NCBI GenBank assembly: GCA_964544115.1
Contig: CAZJBP010000129.1
Coordinates: 1 to 10,515 of the forward strand
From: CAZJBP01 sp964544115
Lineage (GTDB): Bacteria > Verrucomicrobiota > Kiritimatiellia > UBA8416 > JADHWI01
Direction of reading: 5' to 3'
Length of the DNA stretch: 10,515 bases
Positions within the stretch are counted from its first letter, which is position 1; every line of letters begins with the position of its first letter. Below are positions 1 to 9,736 of the stretch, piece after piece. The position numbers were made by a program, and so were the translations under genes. The notes under the pieces are model-generated. The model was given only the letters and a program-made list of their open reading frames with translations, ran no database searches and was not told the origin of the DNA.

Positions 1-217
1 CCTCGACGCGCGCCACGTCGCTGGGGTGGCTGCGGAACAGGTAGCTGTTCGGGCGCTTCTTCAGGGGCGTCGCCGCGCCGGCGTCCACCATGATCTTGAT
101 CATGGCGTCATATTCGGCCTTGGAACCATCGCACCACACGACCCTGTCTGGCTCGACCATGGCTTGGACTTCAGCAACCCAGTTGACGAGCTTCGTGTTC
201 TTGCATGTAACAGTCAT
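1..217 (-). CDS. pckG: Phosphoenolpyruvate carboxykinase (GTP), N-terminal part, truncated by window edge
   Basis: GTP-dependent PEP carboxykinase converts oxaloacetate and GTP to phosphoenolpyruvate, GDP and CO2 in the cytoplasm, the entry step of gluconeogenesis. Only the first 72 codons are in the window; the rest lies beyond base 1. Reading down from the ATG at 217-215, the protein shows the family's N-terminal signatures: EPDRVVWCDGS (residues 22-32), KKRPNSYLFRS (53-63) and SDVARVE (66-72). The arginine at 70 corresponds to the conserved substrate-binding arginine near the N-terminus of GTP-PEPCKs. The ATP-type enzyme has no such motifs. An AAGGAG ribosome site lies about 11 nt before the ATG and supports this start. 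The gene is divergent from the isochorismatase-like gene and has a long leader holding an intrinsic terminator, so premature termination may control it. The family call is firm; regulation is inferred. Confidence 0.93.
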   Translation of the reverse strand, partial: MTVTCKNTKLVNWVAEVQAMVEPDRVVWCDGSKAEYDAMIKIMVDAGAATPLKKRPNSYLFRSHPSDVARVE

Positions 218-297
218 GTTGTGTTTCTCTCCTTCGTTTTTGTGATGGTCTCCCGTCCCGTGCCCAAGGCAAACAAAAAGGCCGATACGGCACCCAT
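214..297 (-). CDS. Candidate 27-aa leader ORF overlapping the pckG start
   Basis: A reading frame of 27 codons starts at ATG 297-295, in the loop of the leader terminator. It runs through the 3' arm and U-tract and stops at TGA 216-214, overlapping the pckG ATG as ATGA. A GGAG sits 5 nt before its ATG. The predicted peptide starts MGAVSAFLFALG and ends in a polar, Lys/Thr-rich stretch; I recognise no family. The exact ATGA overlap and the plausible ribosome site would suit a leader peptide coupled to pckG. However, an open frame this short can arise by chance, and the ribosome site is partly buried in the hairpin. Treat it as a hypothesis. Confidence 0.22.
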   Translation of the reverse strand: MGAVSAFLFALGTGRETITKTKERNTT

Positions 298-316
298 CTG
301 GGCTCCGTACCGGCCT
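270..316 (-). terminator. Intrinsic terminator inside the pckG leader
   Basis: Read on the minus strand, AGGCCGGUACGG (316-305) pairs with CCGUAUCGGCCU (290-279), giving 12 base pairs with one G-U. An inner extension CCC/GGG closes an AGAU loop. The stem is followed directly by a U-rich run, TTTTTGTTTG. Read on the plus strand, the same hairpin has an A-C mismatch and no U-tract, so it acts on minus-strand transcripts. No minus-strand gene lies between here and mutY, more than 3 kb upstream. The transcript it ends must therefore start locally, most likely at the promoter at 375-403. Confidence 0.8.
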
Positions 317-368
317 GTTCACACCTGGCGGATCGACTCCGCCCTTTGCTCTCCTGCCAGCGAATTGG
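271..368 (-). ncRNA. Candidate structured leader (attenuator/riboswitch) or small RNA upstream of pckG
   Basis: A transcript starting about 7 nt past the -10 at 375-380 and ending at the terminator U-tract would be about 95 nt long. It would carry a first hairpin GGCGGA-GUCGA-UCCGCC (343-327), a short single-stranded stretch (about 326-317), and then the terminator. CTGGC (360-356) can alternatively pair with GCCAG (329-325), which would break the first hairpin. That gives two mutually exclusive folds. I do not recognise any known riboswitch consensus in it. Read-through would extend into pckG; termination would leave a small RNA. Which of these happens cannot be decided from sequence. Confidence 0.45.
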
Positions 369-374
369 CCGCCG

Positions 375-403
375 CTTTTAAAACATCGCCGAACCAAAGT
401 CAA
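375..403 (-). promoter_or_regulatory. Sigma70-like promoter for pckG leader
   Basis: On the minus strand, TTGACT (403-398) is followed by a 17-nt spacer and TAAAAG (380-375): five of six and four of six matches to consensus. The expected transcription start is near 368, giving a leader of about 150 nt before the pckG ATG. The AT-rich -10 stands out in this GC-rich region. Confidence 0.6.
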
Positions 404-455
404 GACAGTCCGGCAACATGATCCTATTACACCTTCGGGGGGATCGCCTTCAGGG

Positions 456-484
456 TTGCAGCGCGGAAGCGCCGAACGCATACT
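456..484 (+). promoter_or_regulatory. Possible promoter for the isochorismatase-like/metalloenzyme operon
   Basis: TTGCAG (456-461), a 17-nt spacer and CATACT (479-484) make a weak sigma70-like match (three of six and four of six). It lies about 70 nt before the ATG at 555. The rest of the intergenic stretch from 404 to 554 holds nothing else I can identify. Confidence 0.3.
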
Positions 485-554
485 CCCGGACAGGGACGAG
501 GAGCACACGCAGGGGCGTGCGGACTCGCTGAGCTGAAATTCCGGAGGCTTCGTC

Positions 555-1094
555 ATGCTGCGACTGGATGATACGTTCTTCGTGCTCGTGGATGTTCAGA
601 CCAAGCTGGCCGCGGTCATGCACGACCGGGAGGCCATGATCGAGGGCTGCCGCCGCGCGGTGACCTGCATGCGCCTCCTGGGGGTGCCGGTTCTGTGGAG
701 CGAGCAGCTGCCGGCTAAGATCGGGCCAACGGTTCCGGAGCTGGCCGCTCCCCTGAAAGGGCTGACGCCGCTGACAAAGAGCTGCTTCAGCTGTTGGGGC
801 GAGCCGGCCTTCGTCTCGGCCGTGCGCGACCTCAAGCGCAAGCGCGCGTTGATCGCCGGCATAGAAGCCCACGTCTGCGTCTACCAGACGGCGGCCGACC
901 TCTTTGCCGCCGGCTATCACGTCGAAGTCCTCAGCGATGCCATCGCCTCGCGCAACGCGGTCAACCGCGACACCGGCATTGATCGCATCCGCGCCTCCGG
1001 CGGCAGCATGACGAGCGTGGAAACGGCCGTCTTCGAGCTCATGCGCTCGTCCGAGCACCCCGCGTTCCGCGACATTCTGAAGACCATCAAGTAG
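555..1094 (+). CDS. Isochorismatase-family cysteine hydrolase
   Basis: A 179-residue protein of the isochorismatase-like hydrolase fold, which includes isochorismatases, nicotinamidases and YcaC-like hydrolases. These enzymes use an Asp-Lys-Cys triad. Here the triad is visible as D13 in LVDVQ, K75 in LTKSCFS and C108 in GIEAHVCVYQT. The GIEAHVCV stretch also holds the conserved cis-peptide region before the nucleophile. The C-terminal SDAIASR and SVETAVFELM segments are typical of the YcaC-like subgroup. The length is normal for the family. The ATG at 555 is supported by GGAGG at 543-547 with a 7-nt spacer. The next gene starts 11 nt after the stop, so the two are probably co-transcribed. The substrate cannot be named. 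There are no siderophore genes nearby, so isochorismate is unlikely. The protein is predicted cytoplasmic. Confidence 0.9.
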   Translation: MLRLDDTFFVLVDVQTKLAAVMHDREAMIEGCRRAVTCMRLLGVPVLWSEQLPAKIGPTVPELAAPLKGLTPLTKSCFSCWGEPAFVSAVRDLKRKRALIAGIEAHVCVYQTAADLFAAGYHVEVLSDAIASRNAVNRDTGIDRIRASGGSMTSVETAVFELMRSSEHPAFRDILKTIK

Positions 1095-1105
1095 CGCGGC
1101 CCCGC

Positions 1106-1975
1106 ATGCAGCAGTTCCACCGCACGCTCATGGTATTCGTCGACGGGTTGGGCGTGCCCCCTGCCGACCTCCCGGAATCCCCCGTGCGCCCTGCGGTCTG
1201 CCCGTGCCTGTGCGAACTGATCGAGCGGCATTCGCTTCCGATCGACGCGCACATGGGATTGCCCGGCCTGCCGCAGAGCGCCACCGGACAGACCGCCCTG
1301 CTGACCGGCATCAACGCCCCCCAGGCGATGGGATGCCACATCGAGGGCTTCCCGGGCCCCGGACTGTGCCGAATCATTGTCGAACACAATATCTTCAAGC
1401 AGTTCCTCGATCTTGGCCTGACCGCGACCTTCGCCAACGGCTACTTCCTCACCAACACGGCCGAGGCCCGGCGCCTGCGCCTGCGCTCAGTCACCACCGT
1501 GGCCACGCTCAGCGCCTTTGGCTGCGTGCGCGACCGCGACAGCATCGCCGCGAACGACGCGGTGTGCCAGGACCTCACGCGGGAGTCGATCCGCGAGCGC
1601 GGCTACGAGGGCCCGCTGCTTACACCCGCCGAGGCCGCCGAGCACCTGGCCGCCATCGCACGTCGCTACCACTTCACCCTCTTCGAGTTCTTTCAGACGG
1701 ATCGGGCGGGCCACGCCGGCGAAGCCCAGGCCGCCGAACAGGTTCTGCGGAAGCTCGACGCCTTCCTCGAACGGCTCCGCCCCCTCGCCGCGGCCGACGG
1801 CGTGACGCTGCTGCTCACCAGCGACCACGGCAACATCGAGGATCTGCGTGCGCGGCAGCACACGCACAACGCCGTGCCGTATGCGACCGAGGGGCCCGAT
1901 GCCGCCGCGCTGGCCGTTGGCGTGGCCGCCCTGTGCGATGTGACCCCCGCCATCGTGCGCTGCCACTCGGCCTGA
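1106..1975 (+). CDS. Phosphoglycerate-mutase-like metalloenzyme (alkaline phosphatase superfamily), compact form
   Basis: A 289-residue protein with the full metal-site pattern of the metalloenzyme (iPGM/phosphopentomutase) branch of the alkaline phosphatase superfamily. D13 lies in FVDGLG, and the likely nucleophile S58 lies in LPQSATGQTAL, aligned with the NSEVGH serine of independent phosphoglycerate mutase. D199 and H203 lie in QTDRAGHAG, D240-H241 in TSDHGNIED, and H254 in HTHNAVP. iPGM has about 510 residues and archaeal aPGM about 410. Here only about 140 residues separate S58 from D199, so the large phosphotransferase lid found in iPGM is missing or very reduced. It is therefore more likely a phosphatase, sulfatase-like or phosphodiesterase enzyme than a mutase; the substrate is unknown. 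No signal peptide or membrane segment is seen. It sits 11 nt after the isochorismatase-like gene, suggesting a shared pathway. The ATG at 1106 lacks a clear ribosome site; the internal ATG at 1130 is no better and would trim the first beta strand. Confidence 0.8.
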   Translation: MQQFHRTLMVFVDGLGVPPADLPESPVRPAVCPCLCELIERHSLPIDAHMGLPGLPQSATGQTALLTGINAPQAMGCHIEGFPGPGLCRIIVEHNIFKQFLDLGLTATFANGYFLTNTAEARRLRLRSVTTVATLSAFGCVRDRDSIAANDAVCQDLTRESIRERGYEGPLLTPAEAAEHLAAIARRYHFTLFEFFQTDRAGHAGEAQAAEQVLRKLDAFLERLRPLAAADGVTLLLTSDHGNIEDLRARQHTHNAVPYATEGPDAAALAVGVAALCDVTPAIVRCHSA

Positions 1976-1994
1976 ATGCGGTGCATGAAAGAGT

Positions 1995-2023
1995 TTGACG
2001 GGCTGCGCGGGCCGCGCTAGAAG
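1995..2023 (+). promoter_or_regulatory. Sigma70-like promoter for guaB
   Basis: TTGACG (1995-2000), a 17-nt spacer and TAGAAG (2018-2023) give five of six and four of six matches to consensus. The promoter lies in the 101-nt gap between the metalloenzyme gene and guaB and predicts a leader of about 47 nt. No terminator for the upstream operon is visible in the gap, so guaB may also receive read-through. Confidence 0.6.
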
Positions 2024-2076
2024 GTCATGGGAAACGGACGCCGGGAGCGCACCCCACCGGCGCGAGGAGTACCGAC

Positions 2077-3554
<1,478 letters not shown>

Positions 3555-3567
<13 letters not shown>

Positions 3568-4670
3568 CCGGCGTCCCGCGGCGTGCACAGGGCCGCAATC
3601 TTCCGCTCGAGAACGGAGCACGGCAGGCGGGCCCTCTCGGCCCGGGACACCCAGCGCACGTCGTCTCGACGCGGATCCCCCGCTCCACTGGCCTCCGCAC
3701 GGCACGCGTAGATGTCCGCCTGAAGGGTGAAGTGGCTGTAGGCGTGCGAGACGGACCCGAGCCTCAGACCCACGCGCACCCGGCACCCCGTCTGATCGAG
3801 GATGGCGGCGCGCAGCGCGGACCGCACGTCGCCGGCGGGCAGACCGGACACGTCAACCGACGGAAACATCCACAGCCCGCCCAGCATCTGACCCTCCGCC
3901 CGGCGCACGGCCAGCGTGCGGCCGCCGCTCTCCACCCACCCCACGGCCATGTGACGACGGCGTACGGCGCGCGCGGCGCGACTGACCGGGTACTGGTCCA
4001 CGGTGCCGGCGGCCCGCGCCGCACAGGCGTGGCGCAGGGCGCAGCGGCCGCACGACGGCGAGCGGGGTCGGCAGACCAGGGCGCCGAGCTCCATGATGGC
4101 CTGGTTGAAGTCCGCCGGACGCACGCGGCGCATCGCCCGCCGCAGCCGCGCCTCGATGGCGCCGCGAACGGCGGGGCTGCGCACGTCCTCGTCCATCGCC
4201 CAGAAACGGGTGAAGACCCGCAGGACGTTGCCGTCCACCACCGGCTCACGCACGCCGAAGCAGATGCTGGCGATAGCGGCGGCCGTGTAGGGACCGATGC
4301 CGGGCAGCTCGCGCAACGCCTCAACCGTGCGCGGCACAAGGCCCTGGTGCCGGGTGAGCACGAGGCTGGCGGCCCGCTGCAGGTTGCGGGCGCGGCTGTA
4401 GTAGCCCAGCCCCTCCCAGGCCTTCAGCACGTCTCCCGTTGGAGCCCCCGCCAGCGCTGCCAGATCCGGGAAGCGCGCCAGGAAACGCAGGAAGTAGGGC
4501 ACCACCGTTTCGACCTGCGTCTGCTGCAGCATGATCTCACTGACCCAGACGCGGTAAGGGTCAGCGCTCTCCCGCCAGGGCAGCGCCCGCCTGCGGCGAC
4601 GATACCAGCGCAGGAGGAGATCCCTCGCCGCGTCCGGTAGACCAGCGACCTCTGGGGTGTGGGGGAGCAT
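3555..4670 (-). CDS. mutY: Adenine DNA glycosylase
   Basis: MutY removes adenine mispaired with 8-oxoguanine and so prevents G:C to T:A mutations. The 371-residue protein has all expected parts. LPWRESADPYRVWVSEIMLQQ (from residue 30) includes catalytic E45. The helix-hairpin-helix ELPGIGPYTAAAI lies at 121-133. VVDGNVLRV carries D146. A [4Fe-4S] cluster has spacing C200-x6-C207-x2-C210-x5-C216. A C-terminal NUDIX-like domain contains H309-A-Y-S312-H313, matching the F-S-H motif that reads 8-oxoguanine in MutY; this sets it apart from Nth. The ATG at 4670 is the only ATG in frame near the conserved start, although its ribosome site is poor. It follows msrB by about 61 nt on the same strand, a natural pairing of oxidative-damage functions. 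Its stop lies inside the 3' end of guaB. Confidence 0.96.
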
Positions 4671-4683
4671 CGTGACTGACTCT

Positions 4684-4705
4684 ATGAGCGAAGCGTGACG
4701 CTCAT
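4684..4705. repeat. Perfect inverted repeat between msrB and mutY
   Basis: ATGAGCG (4684-4690) and CGCTCAT (4699-4705) form a 7-bp stem with an 8-nt loop. A nested palindrome, AGCGT-G-ACGCT (4692-4702), offers an alternative fold. There is no U-tract, so it is not a convincing terminator. It lies 14 nt before the mutY start and could affect translation there or stabilise the msrB end. Confidence 0.4.
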
Positions 4706-4731
4706 CCGAGGCGACCCATTCGTCGGCCGCG

Positions 4732-5288
4732 TCATTCCTTCCGAGGCGGGGCACTCTCCTTGCGCTCGCCNNNNNNNNNNCCTCGGACTTGAAGTCCAGG
4801 GAGGCCGAGTTGATGCAGTAGCGCAGCCCCGTGGGTTTCGGACCGTCTTCGAACACATGCCCCAGATGGGCGCCGCACTTTGCGCATTTTACCTCGGTGC
4901 GGATCATGCCGTGGGCGCGGTCGGTCGAGGTGCTCACGCTGCCGGGGGAGGCCGGCTGCCAGTAGCTTGGCCATCCCGACCCCGAGTCGAACTTCGTCTT
5001 CGAGGAAAATAGTTCGGAGTTGCACACGACGCAAAGGTAGGCGCCCGTCCCCTTGAAGTCATGGTACTTGCCTGTGAACGGAGGCTCCGTTGCAGAGCAC
5101 TGTGTGACCTGGTACTGCAGCGGCGTCAGCTGCTGCTTGAGGGCCTTCTCGTCGGCCGCCGGCTTGTTCGTGCTCATGGTTGCCCCTCCTCCGCTCGTCG
5201 CTTCCCCGGAGGCTGCGCCGCGCCGGCACGCTGCCAGCAGTAACGCGCCGCCCACGGCCGCCGCACACGTCATGACTCTTAGCCGCAT
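4732..5288 (-). CDS. msrB: Peptide-methionine (R)-S-oxide reductase, predicted lipoprotein; interrupted by assembly gap
   Basis: MsrB reduces methionine-R-sulfoxide in proteins. The N-terminus from ATG 5288 is a lipoprotein signal: MRLR, a hydrophobic core, then lipobox LAAC with C21. A Gly/Ser-rich linker follows, with the MsrB domain from about residue 53. Visible motifs are SATEPPFTGKY with C64 (possible resolving cysteine), GSGWPSYW, zinc ligands C86/C89 and C135/C138, HLGHVFEDGP, and RYCINSASLDF with catalytic C158. This predicts a membrane-anchored reductase outside the cytoplasm. The N run falls just after residue 169, so the frame beyond it is unknown. The tail GERKESAPPRKE, ending at TGA 4734-4732, is the most natural end. 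The other frame would run into mutY. The start at 5288 has GAGGGGG with an 8-nt spacer. A second ATG at 5177 has an even better ribosome site and would give a cytosolic form. Confidence 0.9.
4771..4780. other. Assembly gap of ten N
   Basis: Ten undetermined bases interrupt the 3' end of msrB. The number is probably a placeholder, so the true length and reading frame across the gap cannot be known. Translating through it creates a false msrB-mutY fusion of 577 residues. Confidence 0.98.
5183..5192 (-). promoter_or_regulatory. Strong internal ribosome binding site in msrB
   Basis: On the minus strand, GGAGGAGGGG lies 5 nt before the in-frame ATG at 5177-5175 (M38), within the linker between signal peptide and MsrB domain. 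It encodes Gly-Gly-Gly, so it may be only linker codons. It is nonetheless as strong as, or stronger than, the site used for the ATG at 5288. Confidence 0.4.
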
Positions 5289-5308
5289 CTCAACTGCCCC
5301 CTCATCGG

Positions 5309-5338
5309 TATACTATAGCAAACAGACACCCACGGCAA
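5309..5338. promoter_or_regulatory. Overlapping divergent promoter elements for msrB and dapL
   Basis: The stretch GGTATACTATAGC holds TATAGT on the minus strand (5317-5312) and TATACT on the plus strand (5309-5314), each five of six to the -10 consensus. For msrB, TTGCCG (5338-5333) is a usable -35 with a spacer of 15 nt to TATAGT or 17 nt to TAGTAT. I see no good plus-strand -35 for dapL. The site is the only AT-rich patch in the 157-nt intergenic region. Confidence 0.45.
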
Positions 5339-5405
5339 GGCCCGCGGCGCGCGTCAAATCACGCTCGACTTGCGCCCACGCCCCCGCCATCCTCTCGTCA
5401 CCTTT

Positions 5406-5420
5406 CCGGCCGTGGGCCGG
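5406..5420 (+). other. Short perfect hairpin in dapL leader
   Basis: CCGGCC (5406-5411) and GGCCGG (5415-5420) form a 6-bp GC stem with a GTG loop, ending 15 nt before the dapL ribosome site at 5436-5440. There is no U-tract. It may be a chance GC palindrome or a minor leader structure. Confidence 0.3.
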
Positions 5421-5445
5421 CAAGCGGGAGGGCACAGGAGCAACC

Positions 5446-6669
5446 ATGATCCGGATCAACGACAACTACCAGAAACTGCAGGCCTCTTACCTTTTCTCGG
5501 ACATTTCCAAGCGCGTGCGGGCCTTTCAGGAGGCCAACCCCGACCGCAAGGTGATACGGCTTGGCATCGGCGACGTGACCCTGCCGCTCCCTCAGGCGTG
5601 CATCGAGGCCATGCATCGCGCCACCGACGAGATGAGCAACTCCGCCACGTTTCGCGGGTACGGCCCCGAACAGGGCTATGACTTTCTCCGCGAGGCCATC
5701 GCACGGCACGATTTCCAGTCGCGCGGTGCCACCATCGAACCCGACGAGGTGTTCGTCAGCGACGGTTCCAAATGCGACACGGCCAACATCCAGGAGCTGT
5801 TCTCCATCCGCACCCGCGTGGCGGTGCCAGACCCCGTCTACCCCGTGTACGTCGACACCAACGTGATGGCCGGCCGCACCGGCGCATGGGCCGACGGGCG
5901 CTACGACGGCCTGGTCTACATGGACTGCACGGAGAGCAACGGCTACGTCCCCCGGCCTCCGCGACGGCGCGTGGACCTGATCTACCTGTGCTTTCCCAAC
6001 AACCCGACCGGCGCCACGGCCACGCGCAAGCAGCTCACCGCGTGGGTCGAGTACGCGCGCAAACACCGCGCGCTGATCCTCTTCGATGCCGCGTACGAGG
6101 CCTTCATCCGCGACCCCGACTTGCCCCACAGCATTTACGAAATCGAGGGCGCGAGAGAGGTGGCCATCGAGTTCCGGAGCTATTCCAAGACCGCTGGATT
6201 CACCGGAACCCGCTGCGCCTACACGGTCGTTCTGAAGACCTGCATGGCCTACACCGTTGACGGCACCGCCCAATCCCTGCACCCGCTGTGGAACCGCCGC
6301 CACACGACGAAGTTCAACGGGGTCTCCTACCCCGTCCAGCGCGCGGCCGAGGCCGTCTACAGCCGCGACGGCGCGCTTCAGGTCCGGGCGCTCGCCGACT
6401 ACTACCTGGAGAACGCCGCCGTGATCCGCCAGCGCATGACGGCGCTGGGCTACCCGCTGGTCGGCGGCACGAACTCGCCCTACATCTGGGTGCGCACGGG
6501 CACCGATTCCTGGGCGTTCTTCGACCGCGTCCTGAAGGAGGCCGGCGTGGTCATCACGCCCGGAAGCGGCTTCGGCGCCTGCGGCCAGGGGTATATCCGC
6601 ATCAGCGCGTTCAACAGTCATGACAACGTGGCCGAAGCCATGGACCGCCTGACGGCGGTCCTCAAGTAG
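5446..6669 (+). CDS. dapL: LL-diaminopimelate aminotransferase
   Basis: DapL makes LL-2,6-diaminopimelate from tetrahydrodipicolinate and glutamate in one PLP-dependent step. It bypasses the acylated intermediates and feeds lysine and peptidoglycan synthesis. The 407 residues fit the usual length of about 410. The N-terminus MIRINDNYQKLQASYLF and the IRLGIGDVTLPLP segment (37-49) are characteristic of DapL. Also visible are FRGYGPEQGY (69-78), NNPTG (185-189), D214 and Y217 in LFDAAYEAF, the PLP lysine K248 in SYSKTAGFTGTRC, and R385 in GYIRIS for the substrate carboxylate. The ATG at 5446 has AGGAG with a 5-nt spacer and begins the conserved region. The frame stays open to 5053, but that extension overlaps msrB and is not conserved. 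The aconitase gene follows after 9 nt. DapL is common in chlamydiae, Verrucomicrobia and some other phyla. Confidence 0.96.
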   Translation: MIRINDNYQKLQASYLFSDISKRVRAFQEANPDRKVIRLGIGDVTLPLPQACIEAMHRATDEMSNSATFRGYGPEQGYDFLREAIARHDFQSRGATIEPDEVFVSDGSKCDTANIQELFSIRTRVAVPDPVYPVYVDTNVMAGRTGAWADGRYDGLVYMDCTESNGYVPRPPRRRVDLIYLCFPNNPTGATATRKQLTAWVEYARKHRALILFDAAYEAFIRDPDLPHSIYEIEGAREVAIEFRSYSKTAGFTGTRCAYTVVLKTCMAYTVDGTAQSLHPLWNRRHTTKFNGVSYPVQRAAEAVYSRDGALQVRALADYYLENAAVIRQRMTALGYPLVGGTNSPYIWVRTGTDSWAFFDRVLKEAGVVITPGSGFGACGQGYIRISAFNSHDNVAEAMDRLTAVLK

Positions 6670-6678
6670 GAGCGCACC

Positions 6679-9345
<2,667 letters not shown>

Positions 9346-9357
9346 CTCGGGGGGCCT

Positions 9358-9378
9358 GGGTTCAGGGTTCGGGGGTCA
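9358..9378. repeat. Imperfect heptamer tandem repeat
   Basis: Three head-to-tail 7-mers, GGGTTCA, GGGTTCG and GGGGTCA, follow the acnA stop, then a further GGGG. The run is G-rich and non-coding, in the 57-nt gap between converging genes. It could be a remnant of a simple repeat; no function can be assigned. Confidence 0.5.
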
Positions 9379-9392
9379 GGGGCCTTCCTGAT

Positions 9393-9412
9393 CTGCTGCT
9401 CGTCAGCGGCAG
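9393..9412. terminator. Possible bidirectional terminator hairpin between acnA and the small membrane protein gene
   Basis: CTGCTGCT (9393-9400) pairs with AGCGGCAG (9405-9412), an 8-bp stem with one G-T and a CGTC loop. It spans the stop codon of the minus-strand gene. Neither side has a clear U-tract, so this is a weak terminator candidate. Confidence 0.25.
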
Positions 9413-9612
9413 CACGGCTTGTCATTCTTACCCACGCCGAGCGCGCGCAAGATCATCTCGGCGGGGCAGAACCCCGTTAGAGCCGACTGGATCAAGTTCA
9501 CGCCAACGAACACCGTCAGCAGCAGCCACCACGGGCTGACGAAGTGAGCGAGGGCTACGCTGATAAGTACCATGGTGCCGGCTACGATGCGGATCGCGTT
9601 CTCCATTTTCAT
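9403..9612 (-). CDS. DUF2892 (YgaP-type) small inner membrane protein
   Basis: A 69-residue protein with two predicted membrane helices (about residues 6-24 and 28-47) and the signature NLIQSALTGFCPAEMILRALGV (39-60). That signature is typical of the DUF2892/YgaP transmembrane family. In that family, the domain often follows or is fused to a rhodanese sulfurtransferase; no rhodanese is in this window. C49 lies in GFCP and the protein ends in a Cys-Cys-Arg tail (C67, C68), so thiol chemistry or metal binding is possible but unproven. The start at ATG 9612 is supported by an excellent GGAGGT site (9624-9619) 6 nt upstream. The frame runs further upstream through the groEL terminator and is not used. 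It lies downstream of groEL but is separated from it by that terminator. I see no strong promoter of its own. Confidence 0.8.
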   Translation of the reverse strand: MKMENAIRIVAGTMVLISVALAHFVSPWWLLLTVFVGVNLIQSALTGFCPAEMILRALGVGKNDKPCCR

Positions 9613-9664
9613 GACAACACCTCCCTGTGTTCTTCCGGAATAGCGCCTGCGGCGCCGCTTCACG

Positions 9665-9714
9665 ATGAAGAGAAAGAAACAGCGCGGCGGACCCGCAGGG
9701 GACCCGCCGCGCTG
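9665..9714 (-). terminator. Intrinsic terminator of groEL
   Basis: CAGCGCGGCGG (9680-9690) and CCGCCGCGCTG (9704-9714) form an 11-bp perfect stem, with an inner CCC-GCA-GGG. Read on the minus strand, the stem is followed by TTTCTTTCTCTTC, 23 nt past the groEL stop. On the plus strand it is followed after a few bases by TGTTTT, so it may also stop transcripts from acnA. Confidence 0.85.
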
Positions 9715-9736
9715 CTGTTTTGCTCTCAACGGCTGA

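Noticed and set aside
271..368. Match of the pckG leader to known riboswitches (glycine, SAM, TPP, cobalamin, THF, guanidine, fluoride)
   Set aside because: By eye, none of their conserved core sequences is present. It is left as an unidentified candidate structure.
26..421. 131-codon plus-strand frame at the left edge
   Set aside because: It is antisense to the clear pckG N-terminus and crosses the pckG promoter and terminator.
418..531. 37-codon frame ahead of the isochorismatase-like gene
   Set aside because: It has no ribosome site, Arg-rich composition, and crosses the candidate promoter.
4684..4705. Inverted repeat as the msrB terminator
   Set aside because: There is no U-tract on either strand, and mutY follows in the same direction 14 nt later.
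5053..5445. Upstream in-frame extension of dapL by 131 codons
   Set aside because: It overlaps msrB on the other strand, has low-complexity composition, and the conserved DapL N-terminus with a good ribosome site begins at 5446.
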